Part shown: positions 35,615 through 44,246 of the stretch, piece after piece | Layout: the number at the start of each line of letters is the position of its first letter | Numbering within the stretch: the stretch's first letter is position 1 | NCBI GenBank assembly: GCA_963712655.1 | Contig: CAVQIT010000001.1 | Location: 269,268-333,267 of the forward strand | DNA: 64,000 nt | DNA from: Pollutimonas sp963712655 | GTDB taxonomy: Bacteria; Pseudomonadota; Gammaproteobacteria; Burkholderiales; Burkholderiaceae_B | Reading direction: 5' to 3' | The notes under the pieces: generated by a model | The model's input: the letters and a program-made list of their open reading frames with translations, nothing else | What the model was told of the DNA's origin: nothing | The model's database searches: none | Translations under genes and position numbers: made by a program

Positions 35615-37405
35615 ATGGCTTCATTGAAAAATAAACTCGATGCCAACAGGCGTTTCGAGTTCAGTTCCAAGGCATTCGCCCCCGATAAATTCGAAGTGGT
35701 CGACATGGACGGTTTCGAGTCGATTTCGCAGCCTTTCCGTTTTACGCTGACTTTGGTCACCGATGATGCCGATATCGATTTCGACAGCATGCTGCAGCGT
35801 CCGGCGCGGTTCGCCATCTTCGCGCCGGACGGCGCAAGCAGCACGCCGTATCACGGCATACTCGCCGAATTCGAGCAATTGCACCGGGTCGACGGCTATG
35901 TGTTCTATCGCGCGGTGCTGGTGCCGCGCCTGTGGCAGTTGTCGCTCTACCGGATTTCCGAGGTCTACCTTAACGAGCAAAGCATTCCCGACATCATCGA
36001 AGGCATCTTGCGCAAAAGCCGTTTGTCCGCGTCGGACTACGAAATGAAGCTGTCCGGCAAGTACCGGCGGCGCAGTTTCGTCTGCCAGTACCAGGAAAGC
36101 AATCTCGACTTCCTGTCGCGCTGGATGGAAAAGGAAGGCCTGTATTATTACTTCGAGCATGCGGATGCCGACAAACTGGTGATCGTGGACCATCGCCGCA
36201 TGCACGCGGCGCAAGCCATCGCGGTCAACTATCGTCCGGCCGACGAACTCGATACCGGGACGGCGCCGGATGCGGTGCAGGTATTCGTCGGCCGGCAAAG
36301 GCCCTTGCCCCATCAAGTCATCCTGCAAGACTACAACCATCGCAAGGCCGCTCTGGAATTGACGGCGCATGCGACGGTATCGGATACCGGCATCGGCGAC
36401 GTGATGCTGTACGGCGAGAATTTCCGCGACCAGGAAGAGGGCAATCGCTACGCCAAGCTGCGCGCCGAAGAAATCGTCTGCGGCGGCAAAGTGTTCTCCG
36501 GTGAATCGACCGCGGTCGGGCTGCGCAGCGGCTATTTCATGCAATTGGCGCATCACTACCGCGCCAATTTCAATGGCCGCTACCTGGTGACGGAGCTGCA
36601 CCATTCCGGCACGCAGGCGGGGGCCTTGCTCAACGGTGTGAAAACGCCTTTCAATAATGAGGCCGGCAGCGAAACACACTACCGTAACAGTTTTCGGGCC
36701 GTCCCGGAAGCGGTCCAGTTCCGTGCCGCGCGCGTCACGCCCAAGCCGCGTGTGGCCGGCACGATGAACGCCACGATAGATGCCGAGGGCAGCGGCGAGT
36801 ACGCCGAGCTCGATGAATATGGCCAATACAAGGTGCAACTGCCTTTCGACCGCGGCGGCAAAAACGCCAACAAGGGTTCGGCGCGCATACGCATGGCTAC
36901 GCCGTATTCCGGCAGCAACCACGGCATGCATTTTCCATTGCACAAGAATGCCGAAGTGCTGTTGTCGTTCACGGACGGCGATCCAGATCTGCCGGTAATC
37001 GTCGGCACGGTGCCGAACTCGGAAAATAACAGCATAGTGGACCAGTCCAGCGCCCATGAGAACCGCATCAGCACCGCTGGTGGCAACCAATTGCACATGA
37101 GCGATGTCAAGGGCAAGGAAGTCATCTGGCTGAATTCGCCCTTCCATGGCAGCAGCATCGGCATCGGCTCGGTCGACCCGCGCGGCGGCGGCAGTATTTT
37201 CGCGGCGACCAAGGGCAGCAGCGACTCTATTTCGTTTGGCAATTCAAACAGCATGTCGTTCGGTCCGAAGAATTCGCTATCGATCGGCACGGCGAACAGT
37301 ATCGACGCATCGTTCGCCAACAAGGTCACGATGGGCGGCTCCATTGGGATTTCAATGGCGAACGATGTCAAATGGAATATGAATTTATTGCCGGCCGGGC
37401 TTTAG
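35615..37405 (+). CDS. vgrG1: T6SS spike protein VgrG, first copy (truncated by frameshift)
   Basis: The remaining reading frame of 596 residues has the gp27/gp44-like base and gp5 OB-fold and needle: LVTDDADIDFDSMLQRP, FVCQYQESNLDFLSRWMEKE, LPFDRGGKNANKGSARIRMA, LHKNAEVLLSFTDGDPDLPV. ATG 35615 (MASLKNKL) is chosen over 35579 because it aligns with the second VgrG and has AGGGATGGAAGA upstream. The frame stops at 37405, where the second copy continues for about 370 more residues. The truncated core may still assemble a spike, but without its tail. Confidence 0.93.
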   Translation: MASLKNKLDANRRFEFSSKAFAPDKFEVVDMDGFESISQPFRFTLTLVTDDADIDFDSMLQRPARFAIFAPDGASSTPYHGILAEFEQLHRVDGYVFYRAVLVPRLWQLSLYRISEVYLNEQSIPDIIEGILRKSRLSASDYEMKLSGKYRRRSFVCQYQESNLDFLSRWMEKEGLYYYFEHADADKLVIVDHRRMHAAQAIAVNYRPADELDTGTAPDAVQVFVGRQRPLPHQVILQDYNHRKAALELTAHATVSDTGIGDVMLYGENFRDQEEGNRYAKLRAEEIVCGGKVFSGESTAVGLRSGYFMQLAHHYRANFNGRYLVTELHHSGTQAGALLNGVKTPFNNEAGSETHYRNSFRAVPEAVQFRAARVTPKPRVAGTMNATIDAEGSGEYAELDEYGQYKVQLPFDRGGKNANKGSARIRMATPYSGSNHGMHFPLHKNAEVLLSFTDGDPDLPVIVGTVPNSENNSIVDQSSAHENRISTAGGNQLHMSDVKGKEVIWLNSPFHGSSIGIGSVDPRGGGSIFAATKGSSDSISFGNSNSMSFGPKNSLSIGTANSIDASFANKVTMGGSIGISMANDVKWNMNLLPAGL

Positions 37406-38468
37406 CAAAAGCCTGTCAATCGACGATTCGGAAAGCGTCAAATTTCAGAATCCAGCAGCAATATCGTGGCGCTGGAAGGCTACAAGATTTCGGCGGGCTA
37501 CAGCACCAGCAATGCGCAGGTGTTGGCGATCAAGGCCAAGGAGTCCACACTCAGGAATTTAGTCGGGTATTTACCGCGCTGAACCTTACTCAATCGGCGA
37601 TTTTCGGCGCGGGCGTGAACGGCAAGCTCAAGAAGATCGACGATGCGAACGAAATCGATACCCGGCGCAATGAGGCAAAGAAAGAGCGCGATGCCAAGAA
37701 AAAGACGAGCAGGCCGCTATCGACGCCAAGTATCCCAGCGATAGCCAACGGGCTGAGAAAGAGGCGGCAACCGATGCGTTGAACAAAAAATACGCCGACC
37801 TCGACGCGATCGATAAATCGGGCATGGAAGACAATAATTTCGTGGGCGGCTGGCCGGGCGTCATCGCCAAATATGGCACCGATACCATCCTCAATGGTGG
37901 TGCGCTTGCTTGCCTTGCAGGGTTATGCCAGGACATTTGCGGCGGAATTGAAGATCCTCGAAACTGCGCTCAATAGCGTGCTGGAATTGAATAAAAAGGG
38001 TATTTTCATGGATGTGAAATTCGGCTTTCTCCGGGGCGCTCGAAGCTGGCGCTGGACGAGGATGGGTTTGCCGCGTCGCATAAGGATTACTACACAACAA
38101 GCATCAAGGGCAAGAATGGCGAAACTGGCCGTCGAGAGCGGCGAAAAGCGTATCGATTATCGCCGGTGGGCAATCAAGCTGGCACCCGCAACAAAGTCTC
38201 CTTGACCATGGGCATGGGCGACGTTCATTGTCCGCCGAAGGAGCATGGCGGGAACCATGAATACCCTGAAAATCAAGAACAATGCCGTTTCATTGATGGC
38301 GGACGATAGTGGCTTCTTTGCGGACGCATTTTCAGCCAAACTGAATTGCGGCAATGTGGGCGTTGAGGCCGGCGCTAGTGGTTTGACTCTCGGGCTGAGA
38401 TGCCAACAAGGCTGAGTTCAGCCTTGTTGGCGTGTCACTTGGCCGGCAATTTGATCAAACTCGGTTGA
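37406..38468 (+). pseudogene. degenerate C-terminal tail of the first VgrG
   Basis: This 1.06-kb stretch is recognisably homologous to the tail of the second VgrG but is broken by several frameshifts. Fragments line up in order: SLSIDDSESVKF, then ALEGYKISAGYSTSNAQVLA, FVGGWPGVIAKYGTDTILNG, LQGYARTF, NTLKIKNNAVSLM and a final AGNLIKLG with stop at 38466-38468, matching the end QLIKLG of the intact copy. At least five single-base shifts are needed. Either this tail is decaying or this stretch is poorly sequenced. Confidence 0.8.
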
Positions 38469-38474
38469 AGACAT

Positions 38475-41164
38475 ATGAAAATCCTTAAACCTGACAACCT
38501 CGCGCTGCTGTACCGCTGCTTTACTTTTGCTGGCCGCAATACGCTGTCGATCGGCATGATGGGCTTTTTCCATTTCGAGCGCGGCGGCCGCGAGCAACTG
38601 CTGCCGGAAGCGCAGCTTTGGGCCGACGTCGCCAAGGTAATGGCCGATTCCGGCATCGAAGCGCCGCTGGACGAGGGCTGGCCCAAGCCATCGGCCGAGT
38701 TCATGCTGTACGGCGCGGCATACGCGCCGCAGGGCGGCGCAACGGGGCATCTGACTGTCAGCGCCAAGGTGGGCGGGGTTGCCAAACAATTGTATGTATT
38801 CGGCGATCGCCAATTCGGCGCCGCCGGCCTGCCGTCGCAGCCGCTGCCTTTTACCCGCATGCCGCTGAGTCCCGCGGCGGCGTTCGGCGGCGTGGGTTTT
38901 GCCGATAATCCCGCGGGCAAAGGTTTTGCTGAAGCCAAGAGCGCCGATGGCCTGCTGCGCCGCGCCCTGCCCAATATCGAGCATCCGCGCCATATGATGA
39001 CGGCGGCGGGCGACTGTCCACCCCCCGCGGGGTTCGGCGCGCTCGCGCCCGACCATAGTGCGCGGCGCCAGCATTTGGGAAGGTTCGACGAACGCTGGCT
39101 CAAGCAGGCCTGGCCCAATTTGCCCGACGAAACACGGCTGGACTATTTTTTCTCCGCGCCGCCGGACCAGCGCCTGCCGGGCTACCTGCGCGGCGATGAA
39201 GGCTTCGAAGCCGAGCACATGCATCCTGCGCGCCCGCGCCTGGCCGGGCGCTTGCCTGGCCTGCGCGCCCGTTGTTTCGTCCATCGCAAGCTGGCCGATG
39301 GCGCAATGCAATTCAGCGAGATCGAGACGCGCGCGGAAACGGTATGGCTGTTGCCAGAACTCGAATGCGGCATTGTGCTGTATCGCGCCAGCGCGAAGAC
39401 CGACGATAGCGATGCCGACGATGTACTGCATGCGATGGCCGAATGGGAAAACATGGGCGATGCGCCCCTGCCGTTCGAGCATTACGAGCAATTGTTTCGC
39501 AAGCAGATCGAGTTCACGCAAGACGCCGCGCCGGTCGCGGTGCCAGCGCCGCGGCGGATTCTGTCGCCGCCGAAGCGCCCGCGGCGATCCCGGCGGCAGC
39601 CGTTGTGCCGGCAGCGGCCGTGTCGGCAGTGGCTGTGGTCGATCCCGCCTTGCAGAATCTGGAGAAGCTGGCGCAAGACATGCAGGCGCAAACAAGTGAA
39701 TTGCTGCGCCGGCATGGCCTGACCGAAGCCGATATCGTCAGGCCGCCGACCGAAGCGCCGGAGACGACGCTGGCCGAGCTTGAAACCATGACAAAGGAAA
39801 TCGAAGCGAAAACCAGGCCTTGCTGAAAGAGCATGGTTTGACCGAAGCCGATATCGTCAGGCCGCCGACCGAGCCGCCGCCGACGTCCCTGGAGCAATTA
39901 CAGGTTCAGACGGCGAAGATGGAGAAAAAAACCAACGCTTTATTGCAAGAACATGGTCTGACAAAGGCGGATATCCAGGCTTACCTGGGCGGCAGCCCGG
40001 CAGGAGCAAGCCGCGCAGTTTATGCGCGAGTCGCCCATTGCACTGGCGCAGCAGCAATCGGAACTGGACGCCTTGATTGCGCAAGCGGCGCTTCTGCCTG
40101 CAATGCCGGCGGCCGCGTTGGCCTTGCCTAAGTTGCCGGAAATGCCTGACATATCCGATATGCCGCCGGCCAAGCTGACACGCGAAGATGTGGTCGAGCG
40201 CCACAGCCGCCAGGAAAGCATGGCGGGCCTGGATCTGTCGGGGCTGGACTTGTCGGCCTTGAACCTTGCCGGCGCGGATTTCAGCGGCGCCTTGCTGGAC
40301 GGAACCGGTTTCCAGCAGTCAGTGCTTGCGGGGGCGCGCTTTAACGGTGCGCTGCTGCAGGCCAGCGATTTTTCCGAGGCTGACCTGACGGGCGCTGGGC
40401 TTACCGGTGTGGCGGGCGCGGGCGCGGTTTTTGCCAAAGCCAAACTGGACAGCAGCGATTTGACCGAGTCCGATTTCAGCGGGGGCGATTTTTCCGAAGC
40501 GGCATTGAACCGCGCCACGCTGACCTACGCGACGTTCAATGGCGCTTCCATGGCGGGGCTGAAAGCCGCGGGTTGCCAGGCCGCCAATGCCAGCTTCAAC
40601 GACTGCAAACTCGATAAAGCCGATTTCAGCGGCGCGCGTTTGCCGGCGGCGCAATTCAATGGCGCGCAATGCGTGTCGGCCAATATGGCCGGCAGTATTT
40701 GCGATCAGGCGGAGTTCTACGGCAGCAATCTGAACGGCGCCTGTTTCGATACCGCCAGCCTGCGTGCGTCGCGCGCGGGCAGCGGTGCTGTGTTCGATGG
40801 CGCGGCTTTTGTCGCGGCACAGATGGGCAAGGCCAGTTGGGAAGGCGCGTCGATCGCCGGCGCCGATTTCAGCCGGGCGGTGCTGGACGATGCGGATTTC
40901 AGCAAAACCCTGGCACAGGGCGCGCGTTTCGGCCAGGTATCGGCGCAAGGTGCGAAGTTTTCCAAGGCCGATCTCAGCAAGGCCGACCTGACCGGAGTCA
41001 ATCTGTTCAAGGGCTCTCTACGCAAGAGCAAGCTGGACGACGCCGTGCTGCATTTTGCCAATTTGTACGGCGTTGACTTTGAAAGTACGAAAACGAAGGT
41101 TGCGATGCTGGAAGGCGCCAATATCGACCAGACCATTCTTGGTTTCCGGCCGCCGTTGGCGTAG
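38475..41164 (+). pseudogene. DUF2169-repeat linker-pentapeptide T6SS adaptor, three frameshifts
   Basis: One gene of about 896 codons. Residues 1-350 are a DUF2169 domain (SIGMMGFFHFERGG to PFEHYEQLFRKQIEF), known as an effector adaptor next to vgrG/PAAR genes. An alanine/proline linker and three 40-residue repeats (EHGLTEADIVRPPTE) follow. The rest is a pentapeptide-repeat solenoid (GLDLSGLDLSALNLAGADFSGALLDG...) to 41164. Frameshifts lie near 39535-39555, 39814 and 39995-40005, all in the linker. The 119-nt instead of 120-nt spacing of the first two repeats proves a single-base deletion there. Domain halves are intact, so error or recent loss are both possible. Confidence 0.8.
39679..39988 (+). 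repeat. three 120-bp coding tandem repeats
   Basis: Units centred on HGLTEADI at 39713, 39832 and 39952 encode a 40-residue repeat (LLxxHGLTEADIVRPPTE plus a helical xTxxxExxT segment). The first two units are about 90% alike at DNA level in their cores. Spacing is 119 and 120 bp. Such a repeat can expand or contract and sets the length of the linker. Confidence 0.75.
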
Positions 41165-41186
41165 TCGATATAAATAAAGGAATAGC

Positions 41187-42194
41187 GTGGAACTGCAACA
41201 GGCCCTACAAGCTTTGGCCGACAACAAGCAATTGATCGATGCCGATTTGCGCGGCGCGGATCTGTCCGGCCGCGATTTGTCCGATTGCACCTTGATGAAT
41301 GTGAACCTTGAGGGCGCAAACCTGGAAGGCGTGCGCCTGCAAGGCGCGTTTCTGCAAAACGTCAACCTGAAGGCGGCCCGGTTGCGGCAGGTACAGGCCG
41401 CCGAGGCAAACTTTTCCGGTGTCGACCTGAGCAATGCCCAATTGCAGGGCAGCGTGCTGCTGCAGGCGGCATTTGGAAATTGCCAATTCGACGGCGCGCA
41501 ACTGGCGCAAGCGCAACTGGTGCGCTGCGATACCCACGAATGCAGTTTCGCGGGGACCGATTTCAGCGGCGCGGACTTGACCCGCTGGACGGCGATGAAT
41601 ACGGAATTGGGCAGCGCGAAGTTCGACGGCGCGAAGATGGAGCAGGCTTATCTGAAAGGTTGCGTTCTCACCGGCCAGCGTTTCCCCGGCTGCGACCTTA
41701 CCATGACCATGTTCAACGGCGCGCAACTGCAAAAGGCCGATTTCACCAATGCCGTGCTTGATCGCACCAGCTTCATCGGCGCCCAATTGCAGGAAGCGGT
41801 TTTTTCCGGCGTGCGCGGCACTTATACGGCGCTGATCGATGCGCAGTTGCAAAAGGCGAATCTGGCCGGAGCGGTGTTTGAAATGGCGGACGCGAGCAAC
41901 GCCGATTTCAGCGGCGCGCAGGCGGCTGGCGTCAACTGGCACATGTCGGTGATGCATAAGGCGAAATGGACCGGCGCGAACCTGAAGAATTCGCACTGGG
42001 TGGACTGCGACCTGGCGCATGCCGATTTTTCGGATGCGGATTGTTCGCAGGCCAATCTGGCGGGGGCCAGCATCCACGCGATCATGCAACAGAACACACG
42101 CTGGGACGGCGCCAATCTGAATGGCGTGCGTCCCACCGACCCGGCGCTGGAACGGGCCGAGCAGTGGCAGCCGAAACCGGCGGCCGCCCGATAA
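41187..42194 (+). CDS. pentapeptide-repeat protein
   Basis: A 335-residue protein that is almost entirely pentapeptide repeats of the A(D/N)LxG type (ADLRGADLSGRDLSDC, then NLEGANLEGVRLQGAFLQN), predicted to form a right-handed quadrilateral beta helix. Start is GTG 41187 with AAGGA upstream; 22 nt after the DUF2169 fusion. In T6SS loci such proteins accompany DUF2169/DUF3540/DUF4150 genes; an adaptor or structural role is inferred. A DNA-mimic function as in gyrase-protecting pentapeptide proteins is not supported by context. Confidence 0.88.
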   Translation: MELQQALQALADNKQLIDADLRGADLSGRDLSDCTLMNVNLEGANLEGVRLQGAFLQNVNLKAARLRQVQAAEANFSGVDLSNAQLQGSVLLQAAFGNCQFDGAQLAQAQLVRCDTHECSFAGTDFSGADLTRWTAMNTELGSAKFDGAKMEQAYLKGCVLTGQRFPGCDLTMTMFNGAQLQKADFTNAVLDRTSFIGAQLQEAVFSGVRGTYTALIDAQLQKANLAGAVFEMADASNADFSGAQAAGVNWHMSVMHKAKWTGANLKNSHWVDCDLAHADFSDADCSQANLAGASIHAIMQQNTRWDGANLNGVRPTDPALERAEQWQPKPAAAR

Positions 42195-42212
42195 AATTCT
42201 ATGGAGTCGATC

Positions 42213-42872
42213 ATGCAAAATACCCTGGTCACAATGTCCCGTCCCGGCGCCGAAGCGCATGTGGGGCTGGTTTACGCCACCGTTACAGGACGCGCCGATA
42301 AATGGTTTTTCCTGAGTTCGGCGTCCGCCATCGAGCGCGCGGTGCGCGCCGATAGTTGCCTGATCGAACCCGATTGCGGCGACATGGTACTGGTATGCGA
42401 TGGGGGCGCGCAGGCTTCCTACATCCTGGCGGTGCTGGCGCGCGCCACGCCGGACCAGGCCACGCTGAAGTTGCCGGGCGCGGTCGAATTGCACACCGCC
42501 CAGGGCCGGTTGCGCGTGCAAGCCCGGCAATTGGACTTGTCGGCCAGCCAGGCAGTGGTGCTGCAGGCGCCGCGCGTCGAGTTGGCCGGTATCGAAGGCA
42601 AAATTCAGTTCCATAACCTGACGGCCAGCGCGCAACAGGCCAATGCGCGCTTCGGCACTGTCAGCACACTGGCGCAGTCCATGACGACAACGGTGGGGCG
42701 CCTGGTGCAAAAGGCGCGCGATAGTTTCCGCTGGACCGAAAACCTCGAGGAAACCCGCGCCGGCCGCTTGCGCCTGCTGGTGCGCGATCGTTTTCACCTG
42801 AAAGCCAAGCATGCGACGATGCTGGCCGAAGGGCAGGTAAAGATCGATGGCGAAAAAATAGACCTGGGCTGA
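42213..42872 (+). CDS. DUF3540 domain T6SS-associated protein
   Basis: A 219-residue protein of the DUF3540 family. Its N-terminus (MQNTLVTMSRPGAEAHVGLVYATVTG) and beta-rich middle with ARQLDLSASQAVVLQAPRV, then the helical TLAQSMTTTVGRLVQKARDSF, match the family, which occurs with DUF2169 and DUF4150 genes in T6SS effector cassettes. ATG 42213 has GGAG seven bases upstream; ATG 42201 is possible. Likely helps load or cap the PAAR/VgrG tip; exact job unknown. Confidence 0.85.
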   Translation: MQNTLVTMSRPGAEAHVGLVYATVTGRADKWFFLSSASAIERAVRADSCLIEPDCGDMVLVCDGGAQASYILAVLARATPDQATLKLPGAVELHTAQGRLRVQARQLDLSASQAVVLQAPRVELAGIEGKIQFHNLTASAQQANARFGTVSTLAQSMTTTVGRLVQKARDSFRWTENLEETRAGRLRLLVRDRFHLKAKHATMLAEGQVKIDGEKIDLG

Positions 42873-42918
42873 GCGCGCTTCGCGATAGCCTTTCCGCATC
42901 CCGAACAGGAGATAGCAG

Positions 42919-43314
42919 ATGTTCGCAGTCACCAAACAAAACGGCCAATGCATGGCCATGCCCGATGTGTGCAAGACGCCGGTTCCGCCGGGCGCGCCGG
43001 TGCCGATGCCCTATCCGAATATTTCCATGCCGATGATGGGCAACCCGGCCACCCTGAAAGTGATGATCTGCGGGATGCCCGCGCTGACCAAGGCCTCCAA
43101 GATTCCAATGAGCAACGGCGACCAGCCCGGAGTGGCGGGAGGCGTCGCATCCAGCAAGATCATGGGGCCGACCGAGTTCATCCTGAGCAGCATGAAGGTC
43201 AAGCTGGAAGGCAATCCCGCAGTCCGTCTGGGCGATACCACCAAGCAGAACGACGGCAACGCGGTGGGCGCGGTGCTGGCGCCCAGCCAGGCCAAAGTCA
43301 TGGTTATGAGCTAA
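42919..43314 (+). CDS. DUF4150 PAAR-like T6SS spike-tip protein
   Basis: A 131-residue DUF4150 protein, a PAAR-like domain that sharpens the VgrG spike. VCKTPVPPGAPVPMPYPNIS, SNGDQPGVAGGVASSKIMGP and VRLGDTTKQN are typical. No C-terminal toxin domain is attached, so any effector must be carried by another protein. AGGAGATAGCAG precedes the ATG. The next gene starts 17 nt downstream. Confidence 0.92.
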   Translation: MFAVTKQNGQCMAMPDVCKTPVPPGAPVPMPYPNISMPMMGNPATLKVMICGMPALTKASKIPMSNGDQPGVAGGVASSKIMGPTEFILSSMKVKLEGNPAVRLGDTTKQNDGNAVGAVLAPSQAKVMVMS

Positions 43315-43331
43315 GCAAGCGGGAAACTATC

Positions 43332-44111
43332 ATGAAAACAGTCTGGATCACTTCCCTGGCCAAGAATCAGCCCCGTGTGGCGGCCGTGTCTGAATACCTG
43401 AAACGCTACGGCCTGCAAAGCAAAGGCCATTTCTGGACCGATGAGCCGGAGAAAATGGCATGGCGCGTCGCGCTCGATTCGTTGCTGGAGGCGCGCGCGG
43501 ATGTCTGGCTGGTCCTGGCCGATGCGGAAGAAATCGCCAAGCCGGGAGTGCGCTATGGCCTGGCGCTGCTGGCCGCATCGCTGCGCGAAGCACGGAATCA
43601 TGGATTCCCCGTGATGCTGATGTGGGCGGGCGGGGCGCCGGCGGCCGACAGCTTGCCGCCGCTGCTGCAAAATGCGACGCAATTGGAGGAAGCTTCCCCG
43701 GCCTGGGCCGCCAAGATTGTCGCCAAGGCCAATGTGGCGACCAAGGCGGCCGCGCCGGATTACCGCCTCAATGTCACCGGCGACGATAGGCTGGGGCAAT
43801 GGTTCGAGGTCGGTCCGCGCGCGGGCGCATGGGACGGCATGGTGTTCGGCATCAGCGGCGGCGACGCCGAAATCAATTTCCAGGCGGTCGGCCCGAAAGG
43901 CGCCTTGCCGGAAAAAACAGTCCTGGAATTCGCGCAGCAAGGTTTCAAGCTGCAGGTCGGCGATGCCGAGTACACGGCATGGGCGGTGCGCAACCAGGTC
44001 GATGCCGCCAGTTCCTATTATGCGCGGGTCAAAGGCTGCCCCGGTTCCGTGCTGTTCATGCCTTACGCGGATGACGGCGAATCGGAGGCCACAGTGATTC
44101 GGCTGGCTTGA
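43332..44111 (+). CDS. T6SS cassette protein of unknown function
   Basis: A 259-residue cytosolic protein I do not recognise. The N-terminal 110 residues look like an alternating alpha/beta, Rossmann- or TIR-like fold (MKTVWITSLAKNQPRVAAVS, ADVWLVLADAEEIAKPG, GFPVMLMWAGGAP). A linker leads to a beta-rich half (LGQWFEVGPRAGAWDGMVFG, EINFQAVGPKGALPEK). It has no signal peptide or membrane segment. It sits between the PAAR-like gene and the second vgrG, so it is a candidate effector, adaptor or cargo chaperone; position is the only evidence. Confidence 0.7.
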   Translation: MKTVWITSLAKNQPRVAAVSEYLKRYGLQSKGHFWTDEPEKMAWRVALDSLLEARADVWLVLADAEEIAKPGVRYGLALLAASLREARNHGFPVMLMWAGGAPAADSLPPLLQNATQLEEASPAWAAKIVAKANVATKAAAPDYRLNVTGDDRLGQWFEVGPRAGAWDGMVFGISGGDAEINFQAVGPKGALPEKTVLEFAQQGFKLQVGDAEYTAWAVRNQVDAASSYYARVKGCPGSVLFMPYADDGESEATVIRLA

Positions 44112-44129
44112 GGCCAGGAGGTCAAGACA

Positions 44130-44243
44130 ATGGCCTTTCCTATCAATAAATGGCTGCGCGCAAGGCAACACAATGCGCAGCGTGTTTCAACAGTGCGTCG
44201 CTGCGATTCGGGTGCGCTGGGTAATCTATTCCGGAGGTGTTAA
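44130..44243 (+). CDS. 37-residue peptide coupled to the second vgrG
   Basis: A small ORF with an excellent AGGAGG site seven bases before its ATG. The product (MAFPINKWLRARQHNAQRVS then a Cys/Arg-rich end) is strongly basic. Its last codons overlap the CCGGAGGT ribosome site of vgrG2, and its stop is 3 nt before the vgrG2 ATG, so translation of the two may be coupled. It may be a real small protein or a leader ORF; no homologue is known to me. Confidence 0.45.
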   Translation: MAFPINKWLRARQHNAQRVSTVRRCDSGALGNLFRRC

Positions 44244-44246
44244 ACC

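Noticed and set aside
38418..39695. 425-codon minus-strand frame over the DUF2169 gene
   Set aside because: The plus strand encodes a clear DUF2169 domain; the minus frame has no family features.
41205..42974. 589-codon minus-strand frame opposite the pentapeptide gene
   Set aside because: The regular 15-bp codon pattern of pentapeptide repeats keeps the opposite strand open; no independent evidence.
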